This document shows positions 32,131-45,454 of a stretch of 64,000 nucleotides of DNA, piece by piece. The notes under the pieces were generated by a model, which saw only the letters and a list, made by a program, of their open reading frames with translations, was not told the DNA's origin and did no database searches. The position numbers and the translations under genes were made by a program. Source of the stretch: Clusia tigrina (lineage: Eukaryota > Arthropoda > Insecta > Diptera > Clusiidae). The stretch is from the NCBI GenBank assembly GCA_920105625.2, contig OV050030.1, positions 163,985,860 to 164,049,859 on the forward strand, read 5' to 3'. Within the stretch, counting starts at the first letter, position 1. The number at the start of each line of letters is the position of its first letter.

Positions 32131-33810
32131 CCTCCAAGTCAGATACAGAACACAGAAAGCACCTACAAGAAGTGTTCCGACAGCTAAGAAAGGCCAACTT
32201 GAAGGTCAACGCCGAAAAGTGCGAGTTCTTCCAGAGGAAAATAAAATATCTCGGCCATGTAGTGAGCGAATATGGCATTCAAACTGACCCAGAGAAAATC
32301 GGTGCCATCAAACAATTAAAGCCACCAACAAGCGTGAAAAAGCTTCGCTGTTACTTAGGTATAGCGTTCAGGTACCGCCGTTTTGTGCCCGAATTTGCGG
32401 ACGTATCGCAGTCATTGACAATGTTGCTGAAGAAGGGGAAACACTGGACACCTCAATAATGCTACACGGAATTACTCTCCCACCGAGATGGTGTTGTTTG
32501 GGGCATCCGCAAGATGCGATCGTATGTAGAGGGGTACGAGTTCACAGTCATCACTGACCACTTGGCACTCAAATGGCTCAACTCCATAGAGAGTCCTACG
32601 GGACGAATCGCAAGATGGGCATGGAGTTTCAGCAATACACATGCAATGTCAAGTGCCGGAAAGGAAAGTTAAACGTATTGGCAGACGCTCTATCAAGGCA
32701 ACCTAGTAAAAAGGTCTGTCGAATAGATGTGGCGGAGAAAGACGTTCCTACATGCTCATTTTGGCAAAGGAAGTGCGGAGAAGTACTACAAGAACCCCAG
32801 AAATTTCCGAACTTCACCATCGAGATTGGGCAACTATACCGCCATCTCCCATCGCAGACGGCATATGAAGATTGCGCATCGTGGAAAATGTGCATACCTA
32901 CACCTCTAAGCAGGTTTCCGGAAGACTATCATCCGTATTTGCAATCGATACTATTGGCCTGGCATGACCAGAGATATCACCCGCTATGTAAGAGCCTGCG
33001 CGTCATGCCATACATATAAGCCGGATCAACGACAACCGGCAGGGAAACTGTTAAAGAAAATCGCCGAAGAACCGTGGTAATTATTAATGCCGACTTCGTG
33101 GAACCGCTACCACTCCCCAAGCAGAGGAATACTATGCTTTTAGTATTCCATGAAAAATTTTCGAAATTAGTGTAGCTAATACCACTACAACAGGCAACGA
33201 CAGTAGGGGTACAGAAGGCCTTCAGGGAACGCATATTACCGCACTTTGGCGTTCCTAATGTACTTATCAAAGACAACGGAACTCAGTTCACCAGCCACTC
33301 ATTTCGGATGTTCTTGGAAGTTCTCGGGGTACGGCACCAGTATAATACACCATACACCACCAAGAAAAATCCAACAGAACGATGGTGGCACAATGCGCAA
33401 ATGGTAATCAACGAAAATGGGACACACACCTACCGGAGATCGCGCTAGCTATTAATTCATGCGTAGCGGAAAGCACGGGATATACTCCAGCATACCTAAC
33501 CAATGGGTGTGAGTTTCGCCCACCCCATGCGCTCTACCATGAATATACTCTCGGCACGGGGCAGATAATACTTCCACCAACCGAGAAGGCGAAGAGGCTG
33601 ACAGAAATATTCAGCATTGTAAGACGACGATTAGAAAGAGCGGCTCAGAACCAGGCTCATTATTACAACCTACGGAGGAGGGCTTGGAAGCCAGCCATTC
33701 GGGAATGTGTATTTGTGAAAGCACATCACCTCTCCAAAGCAGTAGACGAGTTTGCCGCAAAATTGGCAACAAGATACGAAGGCGCATACCAAGTAACTGG
33801 CTTTATATAA
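32131..33810 (+). pseudogene. pol: RT C-terminal part, RNase H remnant and integrase of element C
   Basis: Continues RT after element A: HRKHLQEVFRQLRKANLKV, CEFFQRKIKYLGHVV, LKPPTSVKKLRCYLG and FVPEFADVSQ. At about 32455 it jumps from KGKHWTPQ to GVVWGIRKMRSYVEGYEF and VITDHLALKWLNS, so the first part of RNase H is deleted. Integrase follows in broken frames: zinc site and YYWPGMTRDITRYVRACASC (about 32950-33020), IKDNGTQFTSHSF (about 33268) and the C-terminal frame 33382-33810 with LPEIALAINSCVAESTGYTPAYL, and KLATRYEGAYQV. Many stops. The order confirms it as the 3' half of the interrupted pol. Confidence 0.85.
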
Positions 33811-33924
33811 CCAGTGATCGCACAGCTTAAACGGCGAGGAGATAACCTATAACGATAACACGTGAGTGAAATTCAAGTTTTTCATGACCCCATAGCCTAG
33901 CACGACGAGGGTTTTCCATTGTTC

Positions 33925-33941
33925 CCGAAGAGGGGAGGAGA
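33925..33941 (+). promoter_or_regulatory. Polypurine tract of element C
   Basis: CCGAAGAGGGGAGGAGA abuts the LTR start TGTAAGGAGC at 33942. Confidence 0.8.
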
Positions 33942-34339
33942 TGTAAGGAGCATAAATATTAATGATTTATCCTCTTACATAACATATCGGCACCACTCGT
34001 AAAATGAGGAGATCACCTATTGCCCATCACTGGTGAGTCATTTTAATCATCACGCCCCTTATTGCCAACAAACCCACGCGGCGGAGGACCCGTGGAGAAA
34101 ACCCTGGCGGAGGAGGAACACAAGGCAGCTATCGAGAAGAAGAAGAAGACAAAGCGAAAACATATGGAGGAGAACCACGTGGTGTTGAAACATATGGCAG
34201 CTGTCGGGAAGAAGAAGAAGACCAAACCATATGACGCCATTCTGATAGCTAATGACAGCACGCCTCGCATTGTGTGCGAGCAGCCACTGTGCTATATAAG
34301 GAGCAGCATCGGGGTACTCAGTCTCTTTTTCATTAGACA

Positions 34340-34560
34340 GTGGCGCAAGCAAGATATCTTTTTCATCAGACAACAGCGGAAGCAAGAACTCTTTTTGATC
34401 AGAGACCGGCGCAAGCAAGAGCTCTTTTTCATCAGACAGCGGCGCAAGCAAGAGCTTTTAATCATCGAACAACAGCATAATAAAGATTTCTTTTTCTCCA
34501 GACAGCGGCGCAAGCAAGAGCTATTTTCATAAGACAGCGGCGCACGCAAGACTTCTTCGA
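34340..34560 (+). repeat. 33-bp minisatellite in the LTR of element C
   Basis: The unit contains AGCAAGAGCTCTTTTTCATC, then AGACAGCGGCGC. Successive AGCAAGA-type markers lie exactly 33 bases apart. The 5' LTR carries the same array with fewer units (about five). Confidence 0.9.
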
Positions 34561-34654
34561 ACAGCGCAACCAAGAACAACTCTATTATTGATTGAACAAC
34601 AGCGGAGGCGTGAACGCATAATCTACACGGGGCGCAAGCAATGACCTGACGCTT

Positions 34655-34805
34655 CTGACGATCTGAGCGAGTTATTCACTCGCGCCGAACGTACATATTT
34701 ACCTGAGCGAGTTATTCACTCGCGCCGGACAAACTGACTTCTAACTGAGCGAGTTATCCACTCACGTCGGACGACAACCTGAGCGAGTTATTCATTCGTG
34801 CCAGA
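34655..34805 (+). repeat. Palindromic GAGCGAGTTATTCACTCGC repeats in the LTR of element C
   Basis: Four spaced units of GAGCGAGTTATTCACTCGC or near variants. Each can fold into a GAGCGAGT/(A)CTCGC stem. The 5' LTR has related units at about 21765-21885. Confidence 0.8.
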
Positions 34806-35054
34806 CATCTACGCCACTAGGACTTGCGACACAAAGCCCCCCATCCAGCGGTTCGCTAACTGATGAAGAAAATATATAAATATACACATAGGAGAAAAAT
34901 GTAATAACTGATCGACAATAAGAGTATCCACAAACTAGACCAAAGTCAAAGACATATTTCTTGCTAACGAACCCTGGACACCGCTGAGTCTACTACAGCT
35001 GTAGAATATTAAAAAGACCCAGCGTGTCGTTACAGTTCATACATAACAGATGGT

Positions 35055-35495
35055 ATGGCACCTCAATTAGCAAAAACTTACTCAGCACAATCGGTGTGCA
35101 AGACATTTAGAACGAATCCAAAATCCTATGAGGTAAAAATGCGCATGAGGGCAGGCCAGTTTTCAACTGCCAGTGATGCAATCACTAAATTTATTGAGCT
35201 GGCATCCGAAACTACGGGGACGGTTCAAATAAATTACATAAATAGGTCCCATAATTCAAATAGATATCGAGGTCTGGGTGATTATAGGCACAGCGGAAAT
35301 AACTCTTACCATGGCAATAGTAATCATCGAAATTTTAACAACAACAGAGACAACAGATACAAATACGGAAGTAGACACAATAATAACAATAATTATAGGG
35401 GACGAAATGACTCCAATAGAAATGTTAGATACACTGAAGCGGCGGAAAACAAACAGCAGCCCCAGCTAGCCCAACTGAGGAGTGCTCAAAAGTAA
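35055..35495 (+). pseudogene. gag: Gag C-terminal part, element D
   Basis: About 146 codons. The start resembles the end of capsid (CKTFRTNPKSYEVKMRMRAG, ASDAITKFIELASE). The second half is an Asn/Arg/Tyr-rich tail (RNFNNNRDNRYKYGSRHNN) without zinc knuckles, typical of the nucleic-acid-binding end of such Gag proteins. The N-terminal capsid is missing. Confidence 0.65.
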
Positions 35496-35559
35496 AAACA
35501 GCTTCAATACTTCATAAATTTGTCATTTAGTAACTACATTAACATAAATTCGTTGCTAA

Positions 35560-36266
35560 GCAATACAACTTCTACCTTTTTAATAGATACAGCCTCCGAA
35601 ATAAGCATTTTTAAACATCCAATGCATAATGTATTTACATTTTAACAAAAGTACTTATAATCTAAGAGGAATAGGAAATGGCACATTTAAAACAATAGGC
35701 TTCGTTAAAGCTACTATTTTCATAAATAATGCAGAAATTTACCACAATTTTCAAATAGTCGATGACACTTTTCCCATTCCATGCGATGGAATTATAGGAC
35801 TAGATTTCATAAAACAATTTAATTGCGTACTAGACTACCAAAATAATAGCTCAAGTTGGTTTATATTAAAAGACCACATTCAATGAAAGGTCGATTACAA
35901 TTAGAAATATCGGAATCTCTATCAAGAGAAATTCTTACTGTACCAGCTAGATCAGAAGTCATTAGAAAAATTCATATTATTTCGTCTGGACCAGAAGTTC
36001 TCATCCCAAATCAAGAGTTAGAAAATGGCATAATAATAGGAAACACACTAGTCAACACGAAAAACGCTTACGTCAGAATAATTAAAACAACAGACAAAGA
36101 CGTCTTTCTCAAGGAACATGATATTAAAACTGAATCATTAAGTGATTATCGCATGGTAAATATAACCAAAATAAATGAAACACAAGAACGAAAAAGTGAT
36201 TCTAAACAAAATAAATCAAAATTGTCCTTTACCACACAGAGAAAAACTAAACAAGCTTTGCTCTAA
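35560..36266 (+). pseudogene. pol: Protease and linker, element D
   Basis: Protease active site TFLIDTASEISIF at about 35575-35612: the third triad position is Ala in place of Gly (D-T-A). The second strand is PCDGIIGLDFIKQF near 35778-35820. The linker SREILTVPARSEVIRKI and VLIPNQELENGIIIGNTLV follows in another frame (35856-36266). Frameshifts occur near 35645 and 35870. Confidence 0.72.
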
Positions 36267-36299
36267 TTATACTGATGTATTTGCTTTAGAGACTGACTT

Positions 36300-36870
36300 T
36301 TAATAATTTCTATAAGCAAAAACTACATTTAAAAGATGAAACGCCAGTCTACATTAAAAATTACAGATTCCCTCATACTCACAAGCCAGAAATCAAAAAA
36401 CATATTGAAAAATTTAGTAAAGATGATATAATAGAATTCGATATCCGAATACAATAGCCCTATACTTCTAGTACCGAAGAAATCATTGCCAAACTCATCA
36501 GAAAAAAATGGAGACTCGTAATAGACTGCAGAAAAGTTAACAAAAAACTCGCTTCATATAAATATCCACTGCCTAAAATCGACGATATATTCCATCAATT
36601 AGGACGTTCGAAATACTTTTCACGTTTAGATCTCATATCAGGATTTCACCAAGTAGAACTTGATGAAAATTCAAGGGATATAACTTCATTTTCTACAGAT
36701 AACATGAGAGTATCGATAAAAAAGTCAAAGTTCTTTAGATCGGAAGTTGAATATATGCGATTTACAGTTTCAAGAGGTGGTATAAAAACTTGCCCCGATA
36801 AAATAGATACAATGTTAAACTTCCCCATTCCTGCGAAGAGCTCACATCTTTTTTGGGCTTAGCAAGTTAC
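36300..36870 (+). pseudogene. pol: Reverse transcriptase, element D, catalytic part deleted
   Basis: Reads KDETPVYIKNYRFPHTHKPE, then KKWRLVIDCRKVNKKLA, YPLPKIDDIFHQLGRSKYF, SRLDLISGFHQVEL and TSFSTDN, and then jumps at about 36700 directly to MRVSIKKSKFF and CPDKIDTML. The segment that should carry the fingers-palm motif and YxDD is missing, so the enzyme is dead. Several stops and shifts flank the join. Confidence 0.82.
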
Positions 36871-37019
36871 TACAGGTGCCTCATACGGGATTTTGCCAGT
36901 ATAGCCAAACCTTTGGCCGATATTCTAAAAGGCAAAAATGGAAAAGTCAGTGCCAGACCGTCAAAGAAGGTGAACATTTAATTAGATTCCAAACATATAG
37001 AAGCATTCAATATGCTCAA

Positions 37020-37458
37020 GCAAATTTTGATATCCGAAGATGTACATATTACTTGTGTACCCGGAATTCAAGAAACTCTTTGATCTGACAACCGATGCTT
37101 CTAATCACAGCCTTGGTGCTGTCCTATCGCAAGGAGGAAAGGCCATAACCATGATCTCTCAAGCCTTGAAAGACAATGAAATACATTTTGCAACTAACAA
37201 AAGGGAATTATTGGCCATAGTGTGGGCTCTAAAGAGTCTTCGTAATTACCTCTGTGGTGTAAGAGATATAAACATTTTTACAGATCACCATCCATTAACA
37301 TTTGCGATTTCAGATAAGAATCCACATATGAAAATCATGCATTGGAAAGTCTTCTTAGATGAGTATAACGCGAAAGTTCACTACAAACCTGGGAGAGAAA
37401 ACTATGTTGGCTTTCATCCAACACGGATTGGTACAAATGTTTCCGAACATCAAATTTA
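37020..37458 (+). pseudogene. pol: RNase H, element D
   Basis: Open for 139 codons. It carries LFDLTTDASNHSLGAVL (first Asp), NKRELLAIVWALKSLRNYL (Glu) and INIFTDHHPLTFAI (second Asp), then HYKPGRENYVG. All three acidic residues are present. Upstream 36870-37020 joins it to RT in broken frames. Confidence 0.85.
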
Positions 37459-37479
37459 GACAAAATCCAAATGATCAGC

Positions 37480-38150
37480 TGCAGATATCAACAGCAAGGC
37501 ACAACCGTGCGCACCGCGCAGTGCAGGAAAATGTGAAACAGATTTTACACGAATATTTGTGGGAAAAAATCGTTATCGTCCAGAACAATCGTAGACGTAA
37601 AACCACAACTGATTCAACTTTTGAACATTTTTGCTAATACGAGAGTCGTATACTGTGAAAACGAAAAGTCGCTAAATTCGCATACCATTAGACATCTCCT
37701 AGCTAGTAATTTTAATATTGAAATTGTGAATTCCCCCCAAACTGCACAGCACTTCCAACGAACAAGTAGAACGGTTTCACAGTACGCTGACGGAAATTGC
37801 TAGGTGCATAAAGTTAGAAATATGTATAGACGAAACAAATGATTTAGTTTTGTTTGAATATAACAAGACAATCTACTTAGTGACAAAAGAGAAACCGATT
37901 GATATAATCCGATCCACAATAATAAATTTAAATAGTCGGGTGTCAGCACGGATAAATCAAGCTCAAGAATCAGAACTGATAGCACATAATACAGACAGGG
38001 TAGAATGATGAGATAAGGTTAGGGTGAAAAGGAACAGAAGACTAGGAAAAAAGTTAACCCCCCTGTATGAAGAAGAGTCGGTAGAAAAAGATTTAGGAAC
38101 CCCAGTTTTCATCAAGGGGAGGGTGGTCCATATGGACAATATAAAGTAAT
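37480..38150 (+). pseudogene. pol: Integrase remnants, element D
   Basis: N-terminal part absent. Core pieces: VVYCENEKSLNSHTIRHLL (second catalytic Asp appears as Glu) at about 37648-37700, then NIEIVNSPQTAQH, and in another frame NEQVERFHSTLTEIARC (the catalytic Glu) near 37765-37805. The C-terminus runs as TIYLVTKEKPIDIIRS to GTPVFIKGRVVHMDNIK at 38148. Stops and shifts throughout. Confidence 0.72.
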
Positions 38151-38155
38151 TAAAC

Positions 38156-39085
38156 TTGTATTTCTTATTTTTTTAATTTTTTAAATAGAGGCATATATGA
38201 CTTGAAATTGTTTAATTGATACTTTTCTCTAAATAACCACAATCCAAAATAATGACTTGAAAATATAACTAACTGAGCATATCAAAAGTATGAAAACGTT
38301 GATGTAAAACAAATTAAAAATGCTGTCTATTTTGTTTTCTAAGATATTACAAATATTAGTAATATTTCTATCGCTCACTGATGAAAAACACAGACACCCC
38401 ACGAACAAAGAGCTCCAAACGGTCATCTGATGGCAAAAACGAACCAAAAACAACTCGACTATTTCCATTGATCAATGCGTTCAACAGCCTCAAGTGTCCA
38501 TTGGATATATCGTATGTTGCTGCTGCTTTATTGTAGACAAGAATACAGCTGCAGGATAGGCATTTTTGTTGACAATTTGTCGCGTGATTTGTTCTATTAC
38601 GCCTCTCATTTCCGATCCTTAACAATCCACAACGCAGAACTATCGCATGGTGGACGAGACAGATTTTGATGCCGCCCTAGTCATGGCTGCCTTGTATAAG
38701 GCCGCATTATTTGATAAGGCAAAAAGGTCACATAAAACCGATATTACAAGCAGGACCAGTGACGGTACTAACAGTTCGTTGAGGAATCAACGGATCTAGG
38801 ACGCTCCATATTTAGGAAGGTAGGACTTAAGCTAAACCACGACAAGAGCACCGGTTTCTTTTACAACAGTAAACAGATGAGCAGCTTACATAATTGGGAG
38901 TGGAAAGCGCCAAAGGTAGAATTAGCAAGGTAGTCACTTGTAAAAGAGGTGTGGAAGACCCATATGAATAAAGAGACAATTAATGAAAACACATAATTTG
39001 TAGATATTGCATAGGTATATGTATATGTATATGAATGTGTATGTATCCTAAAATTTGTTAGTTAAATAGATCTTTAAACGAAATT
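38156..39085. other. Region without recognised gene
   Basis: AT-rich DNA between element D and LINE G. Overlapping short frames on both strands at 38368-38669 have no motif I recognise. A TATGTATATGTATATG-like simple sequence lies near 39010-39050. Some of it may be the 3' UTR of LINE G. Confidence 0.5.
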
Positions 39086-39394
39086 TTAGTATTGGGCATC
39101 TGCCATAAAATGCAGCAAATTTTCATCCTCTCCCATATTGCCCATAATATACGTTGAGGTGGATCCCAGGTGGTCAGAGTTTAACGGTAGCACATCACAG
39201 CGAGCTTTGAATATTGTTGTTATATAGTGTAGTGGCAGATTGTGCGAAAAATACATATTCCCTGCAGAGGGTCTCAGGAATTTATAAAATCTAGATTTAC
39301 TTGCACCAGCTTTCCGGTGTGCTTCTCCAATAAACTGTGTTTTCAGACTATGATGTAATAGCTTTGCTTGCCCATGGCACTCTTCGACCTTCAT
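39086..39394 (-). pseudogene. LINE G ORF2 C-terminal region
   Basis: Reads LPLHYITTIFKARCDVLPLN and, further on, EDENLLHFMADAQY, the pattern of the zinc-finger end of LINE ORF2 proteins, with the C-x2-C pair missing and LLHFMA-x-C reduced to LLHFMADA. Distance to the RT pieces is consistent with a degenerate ORF2. Confidence 0.6.
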
Positions 39395-39599
39395 ATTGCC
39401 CTCAAATCTTAAATTGAATTCAGAGCCTATTTTATTCCTCTTTCCTACATTCGATTTTTTTCTTAGCTGTTAGCGATAATTTATTTGTAGATTCTGCCAT
39501 GTTTTATGCTATTTTTTGCTGCCATATTTTTTGCATTCATGTGTTTCCCAAATGTCAATCTGGATGTTAACGTTACGCCTAAATAGCAGTATTGTTGAG

Positions 39600-40700
39600 T
39601 AATTCTTACTGGCTCTCAATTGAAGGTCCAGTTTTATTTGGCCGATCGCCTGCTACCTTTGTGGAAGGCCATAATTTCAGATTAACAACACTATGTCATC
39701 TGCATACATCAGTACCTTACATTTCTATTGCAAAGCTGGACACCCTTTCCAACATAATCATGTAAATCGTTTAGATATAATATAAATAGCAGTAGGGATA
39801 GTAGGCAAGCCTTTTTTACACCTGTATAGGTTTCAAAATACTCTGATAATTCCTGATCAGTCCATATAGCGGATTTTGTTGTTTCGTAATCAAGTTCACA
39901 ATCTTTCTTGATGGACCCATTTTGTGTAGTTTATAAATTAATTGAATTCTTGCAATTGTTAAATGCCGCACTGAAGGTTACGAAAAAGGCATAAACTTTC
40001 CATTTCTCTTAAAATTTAAGCTGCACTATGGTCGCAAGGTTGTACAAGTTATCGATCGTTGAATATTGCCGTCTAAAGCCTGTTTGAAATTCCTTCAGTA
40101 TTTTGAATTCTTCTGCCAATTTTGATATTCTATCATTTAATCCACCCATTAGTATTTTTGCTAAGCAGTTCGTGAAAGTCATTCCTCTATAATTATTTTG
40201 CATGTTGAGATCCCCTTTTTTGAAAATTAGAGATATGATACTTTCCACGAATGTCTGATCTACTTTCCCAGTTTCCAGTATGATATTATATACACCAACG
40301 AGTTCATCTAAAAAACTTTCACTAGAAGCTCATATGCAATTCTATCTATTTCAAACGCTTTGTTTGCTATAGCATTTTGCAGCATATTTTTATTTTCGAG
40401 TTTTGTTATAGCTCTGTCCAACTGTATGTTTTCGTGTAGCAATAGTATGTAAAGAATATTATTTGATGTTTGTGGTGGATTTAGTAGGTTTTCAAAGTAG
40501 GTTTTAAATTCCTGTGCGCTAATCTCAGATCCAATGTGTAGATTTCCCCACGTATCTCCTTTGCAACGTTCCACAAGTCTTTAGCATTATTAGCTGCGCT
40601 TATTTTCTGCAATAGCGATTTTTCTTACCGCTCTTTAGCTTAGTATGCTCTGTTGTCGGTTCGTTCTTCTAAACTCTGCTAAGGCAGTGAATGCTCTTGG
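39600..40700 (-). pseudogene. LINE G reverse transcriptase remnants
   Basis: Open pieces 40574-40308 (LDRAITKLENKNMLQNAIA, AFEIDRIAYELLV) and 40248-40009 (ESIISLIFKKGDLNMQNNYR, GMTFTNCLAKILMGGLNDRI, FKILKEFQTGFRRQYSTIDN) cover the finger and first palm motifs of a LINE RT. Below 40009 further scraps read IYKLHKMGPS and, near 39700, a region where the YADD motif would be but is destroyed (stops). A remnant WFNYECQEHSLP near 40720 marks the RT approach. Confidence 0.78.
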
Positions 40701-40719
40701 CATTCATAGTTAAACCATT

Positions 40720-40897
40720 TGTTTGTACCAGCTCCAACGCAAAAGTCCAATCAGCAATTCCCATTACCAATGCCTGCTCTTACACGCTGAATAAGCAGTA
40801 CACCCGACTAACGGATATACAGCGTATGAAGCCTCATGAGCATTTCCTTACATGTGCGGTCTAAAGTATTAATTTGCCCTAAGTATGCACAAACGCT
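40720..40897 (+). repeat. LTR fragment matching 1269-1466
   Basis: TGTTTGTACCAGCTCCAACGC and ~175 further bases match the LTR after the env gene at 1269, in the same orientation, including the block AACGGATATACAGCGT. Similarity stops at ACGCTGGTGC. It is flanked by LINE G sequence on both sides. Confidence 0.78.
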
Positions 40898-40984
40898 GGT
40901 GCTTTTTGTGTTCCGCACTTTCGCTTGTCGATATAATTAAAACCCTTCCACTTGTCACCAATTTGCCTGTGGCCATTGCTTACT

Positions 40985-41725
40985 AAGATCTTATGAGAGT
41001 TATCCAACGCCGTAAGGTTCTTCTTCAATTGCAGGAGTATTGATTTGTTTTTGTCTTTGCTCGCCCAGACCTTTTTCTATATATATAGAAGTGCCTGCCA
41101 ATTTCTTTGCATTTTTCAAGGCATTTACTGCCATTTCTTTAGTCTCCATCTCGGCTATGACGTGGATGCAATTGTCTAGTTCTTGTATGGTATGCACTGT
41201 GCTCACAACTACATCTGTGAACTTTAATTGGTCCTTGCGAAGTTTCTGTACTGCTTCCTTTGCTGTGCCCTGTTTTATTAGTCCCTTAATATGTACGAGT
41301 ACGTTCCTCAGCTGCCTTCAGTCTGTTAGGCGTTTAATTTCCCTTTTTTCCAATGCTCTAATTTGCTTGATTACTTGCAACTCGCATTTTAGCGATTCGT
41401 TTTCCTGTTTGTTTCAACTTGTTTGGTCCTCTGCTCCTTCAGTTATGTCACATCCTATTCAGTATCCCCCTGTGCCAGTTTCGCGTTGCATGCCTCCGCT
41501 ATGAGCGATACTTCCGACAGCTTGTCGCCAAATGCTCCGTATTTTTTTATGGCTGCCAGGATATCATATAAAGGAAATTCGGGCGGTAATTTCCCTTTCT
41601 TCCTATTCGCAGACGAGCCCGTACAAGCAACAGGTGTTGCTGGCGGTGAATGCTGCAATTTTAATATATTTACTGTTGCTTTATTTATTCTACTTAGACT
41701 GCCGTTTAATTTTACATTCAATTAA
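40985..41725 (-). pseudogene. LINE G ORF1 remnants
   Basis: Two readable pieces: 41721-41455 (SRINKATVNILKLQHSPPA, then FPLYDILAAIKKYGAFGDKL) and 41206-41000 (ELDNCIHVIAEMETKEMAV, then NAKKLAGTSIYIEKGLGEQR). The latter style (short coiled coil, then a GTSIYIEK-type segment) is common in ORF1 proteins of such LINEs. Assignment rests mainly on its position upstream of the RT pieces. Confidence 0.5.
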
Positions 41726-41729
41726 TTCA

Positions 41730-42182
41730 ATTTATAAATTTTTGTTCTAATTGCAAATTTTACAATTTCAAATTAAAATTAACTGGTAACACCATCAAGC
41801 CTAGAGTACGAGCACGGGTGCAACTCCTGCCTAATATTTCGTGAGAGAAACAGATGCTGTGCATGTAGCCTCGAATAATTAGTTCAATTTTTTGAGTTTG
41901 CATTTACTGCTATTTTATAAATCTATTATTTTTATATATATAATATAATCACACTATAATCAAAACACCTGCACCAATGGAATTACTGTAGCTTCCATAA
42001 TTCGCTTCCAATATACGTATTTTTGTTTACGCTAACTTATTGTTTATACTTGCAGATTTCTACGGAGCTCAACCTCGGACGTCCGCTTGCCACAAACTTC
42101 ACTCAAAGAACATATATATGTATATGTGTATGTATATGTACGAGTATATGCATATGTATGTATAACAATATTGAGACGTGAT
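41730..42182. other. AT-rich spacer
   Basis: No gene seen. Contains a TATATGTATATGTGTATG-like simple repeat near 42113-42163. Confidence 0.5.
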
Positions 42183-42676
42183 TGCATACTTTTAGGATCA
42201 CATCTGGAGCTTGATAATGAGTACACCACCCTCTGTATTTAAGACACAATCCATGCAGATAAAAAGTTCTTTCGAGGTTTATATAAGATTCGAGAATGAT
42301 CCAGAAATTTCTTTAATAGTGTAGAGAATATTCTAGAGCATACTCTACTTCAACAATTCAAAAGCTATATAAGCCACCACACTATTAGTGAAACGGAGTT
42401 GAAAATAAACCGTTACAGTGTGTACATCGCGCATTTGAATCGAAACAGGAATATTTGTAATGGTGATTCAGAAGTAATAAAGTGATTAAATTAATTATCA
42501 AATAAAGTGTAAATTGTAAAAAAGTAAACTTTAAGCCTAATATTAAAGGTGTAAATAGCAATAATTGAATAAAATTAATTATTTTAATTTAACTAGCGAT
42601 TGTTTGATTACTACACAATCTACGAATCCGAGTATAGAGAGTTAGAATAAATTATCTGTAGGGCAATTTCGTAACA
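42183..42676 (+). repeat. Solo-LTR-like repeat I, copy 1
   Basis: Starts TGCATACTTTTAGGATC and ends AGGGCAATTTCGTAACA, 494 bases, with TATA box CTATATAAGCC at 42365-42375. A diverged copy in the opposite orientation is at 61125-61684, starting and ending at the same motifs. TG...CA ends, TATA box and size fit an LTR; no internal coding sequence is attached. Flanking bases do not form a clear target duplication. Confidence 0.72.
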
Positions 42677-42698
42677 ATATGTATATTAATATGTACTC

Positions 42699-43048
<350 letters not shown>

Positions 43049-43059
43049 GATTATATATA

Positions 43060-45421
<2,362 letters not shown>

Positions 45422-45454
45422 GTACGAGTATATGTATATGCATATGAATATGTA

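Larger units (their letters stand above)
21398..35034 (+). mobile_element. Gypsy element C, split by element A
   Basis: 5'-truncated 5' LTR (21398-22125), lysine-tRNA-like primer site (22128-22145), decayed gag, protease and RT up to 24218, then element A, then the rest of pol from 32131 to 33810, polypurine tract and complete 3' LTR (33942-35034). Reading across 24218 and 32131 restores a continuous RT register after the YLDD motif. The element is full of stops. Its left end is truncated, so no target duplication can be tested. Confidence 0.9.
33942..35034 (+). repeat. 3' LTR of element C
   Basis: 1093 bases, TGTAAGGAGC to GTCGTTACA. It holds GAAGAAGAAGAAGA blocks (34136, 34209), a TATA box TATATAA at 34293-34299, an initiator-like TCAGT at 34318-34322, a 33-bp minisatellite directly downstream (markers at 34348, 34381, 34414, 34447, 34480, 34513) and palindromic GAGCGAGTTATTCACTCGC units at about 34660-34800. 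Reading frames on either strand in this LTR arise from the 33-bp period and are not genes. Confidence 0.9.
35035..38155 (+). mobile_element. Gypsy element D (mdg3/blastopia-like), no LTRs found
   Basis: Gag end, protease, RT, RNase H and integrase follow in order, each truncated. The wording of the post-protease linker, RT and integrase resembles the mdg3/blastopia lineage (from memory). It starts within gag directly after the 3' LTR of element C and ends at the integrase C-terminus (GRVVHMDNIK), so neither LTR is present or recognisable. A purine-rich CAAGGGGAGGGTGG lies at 38114-38127. Confidence 0.78.
39086..41725 (-). mobile_element. LINE G, decayed, minus strand
   Basis: ORF1 remnants (41725-40990), reverse transcriptase remnants (about 40730-39600) and a C-terminal finger region (39394-39086) lie in the right order on the minus strand. 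The endonuclease is missing between ORF1 and RT. An LTR scrap (40720-40897) sits at that gap. The LINE family is distinct from the copies at 1871 and 10400; I cannot name its clade with confidence. Confidence 0.72.

Noticed and set aside
34062..34532. 156-codon Lys/Arg/Gln-rich protein, with long frames on the opposite strand
   Set aside because: Arises from the GAAGAA blocks and the 33-bp minisatellite of an LTR. The 33-base period keeps all frames open on both strands; the 5' LTR shows the same artefact at 21427-21719.
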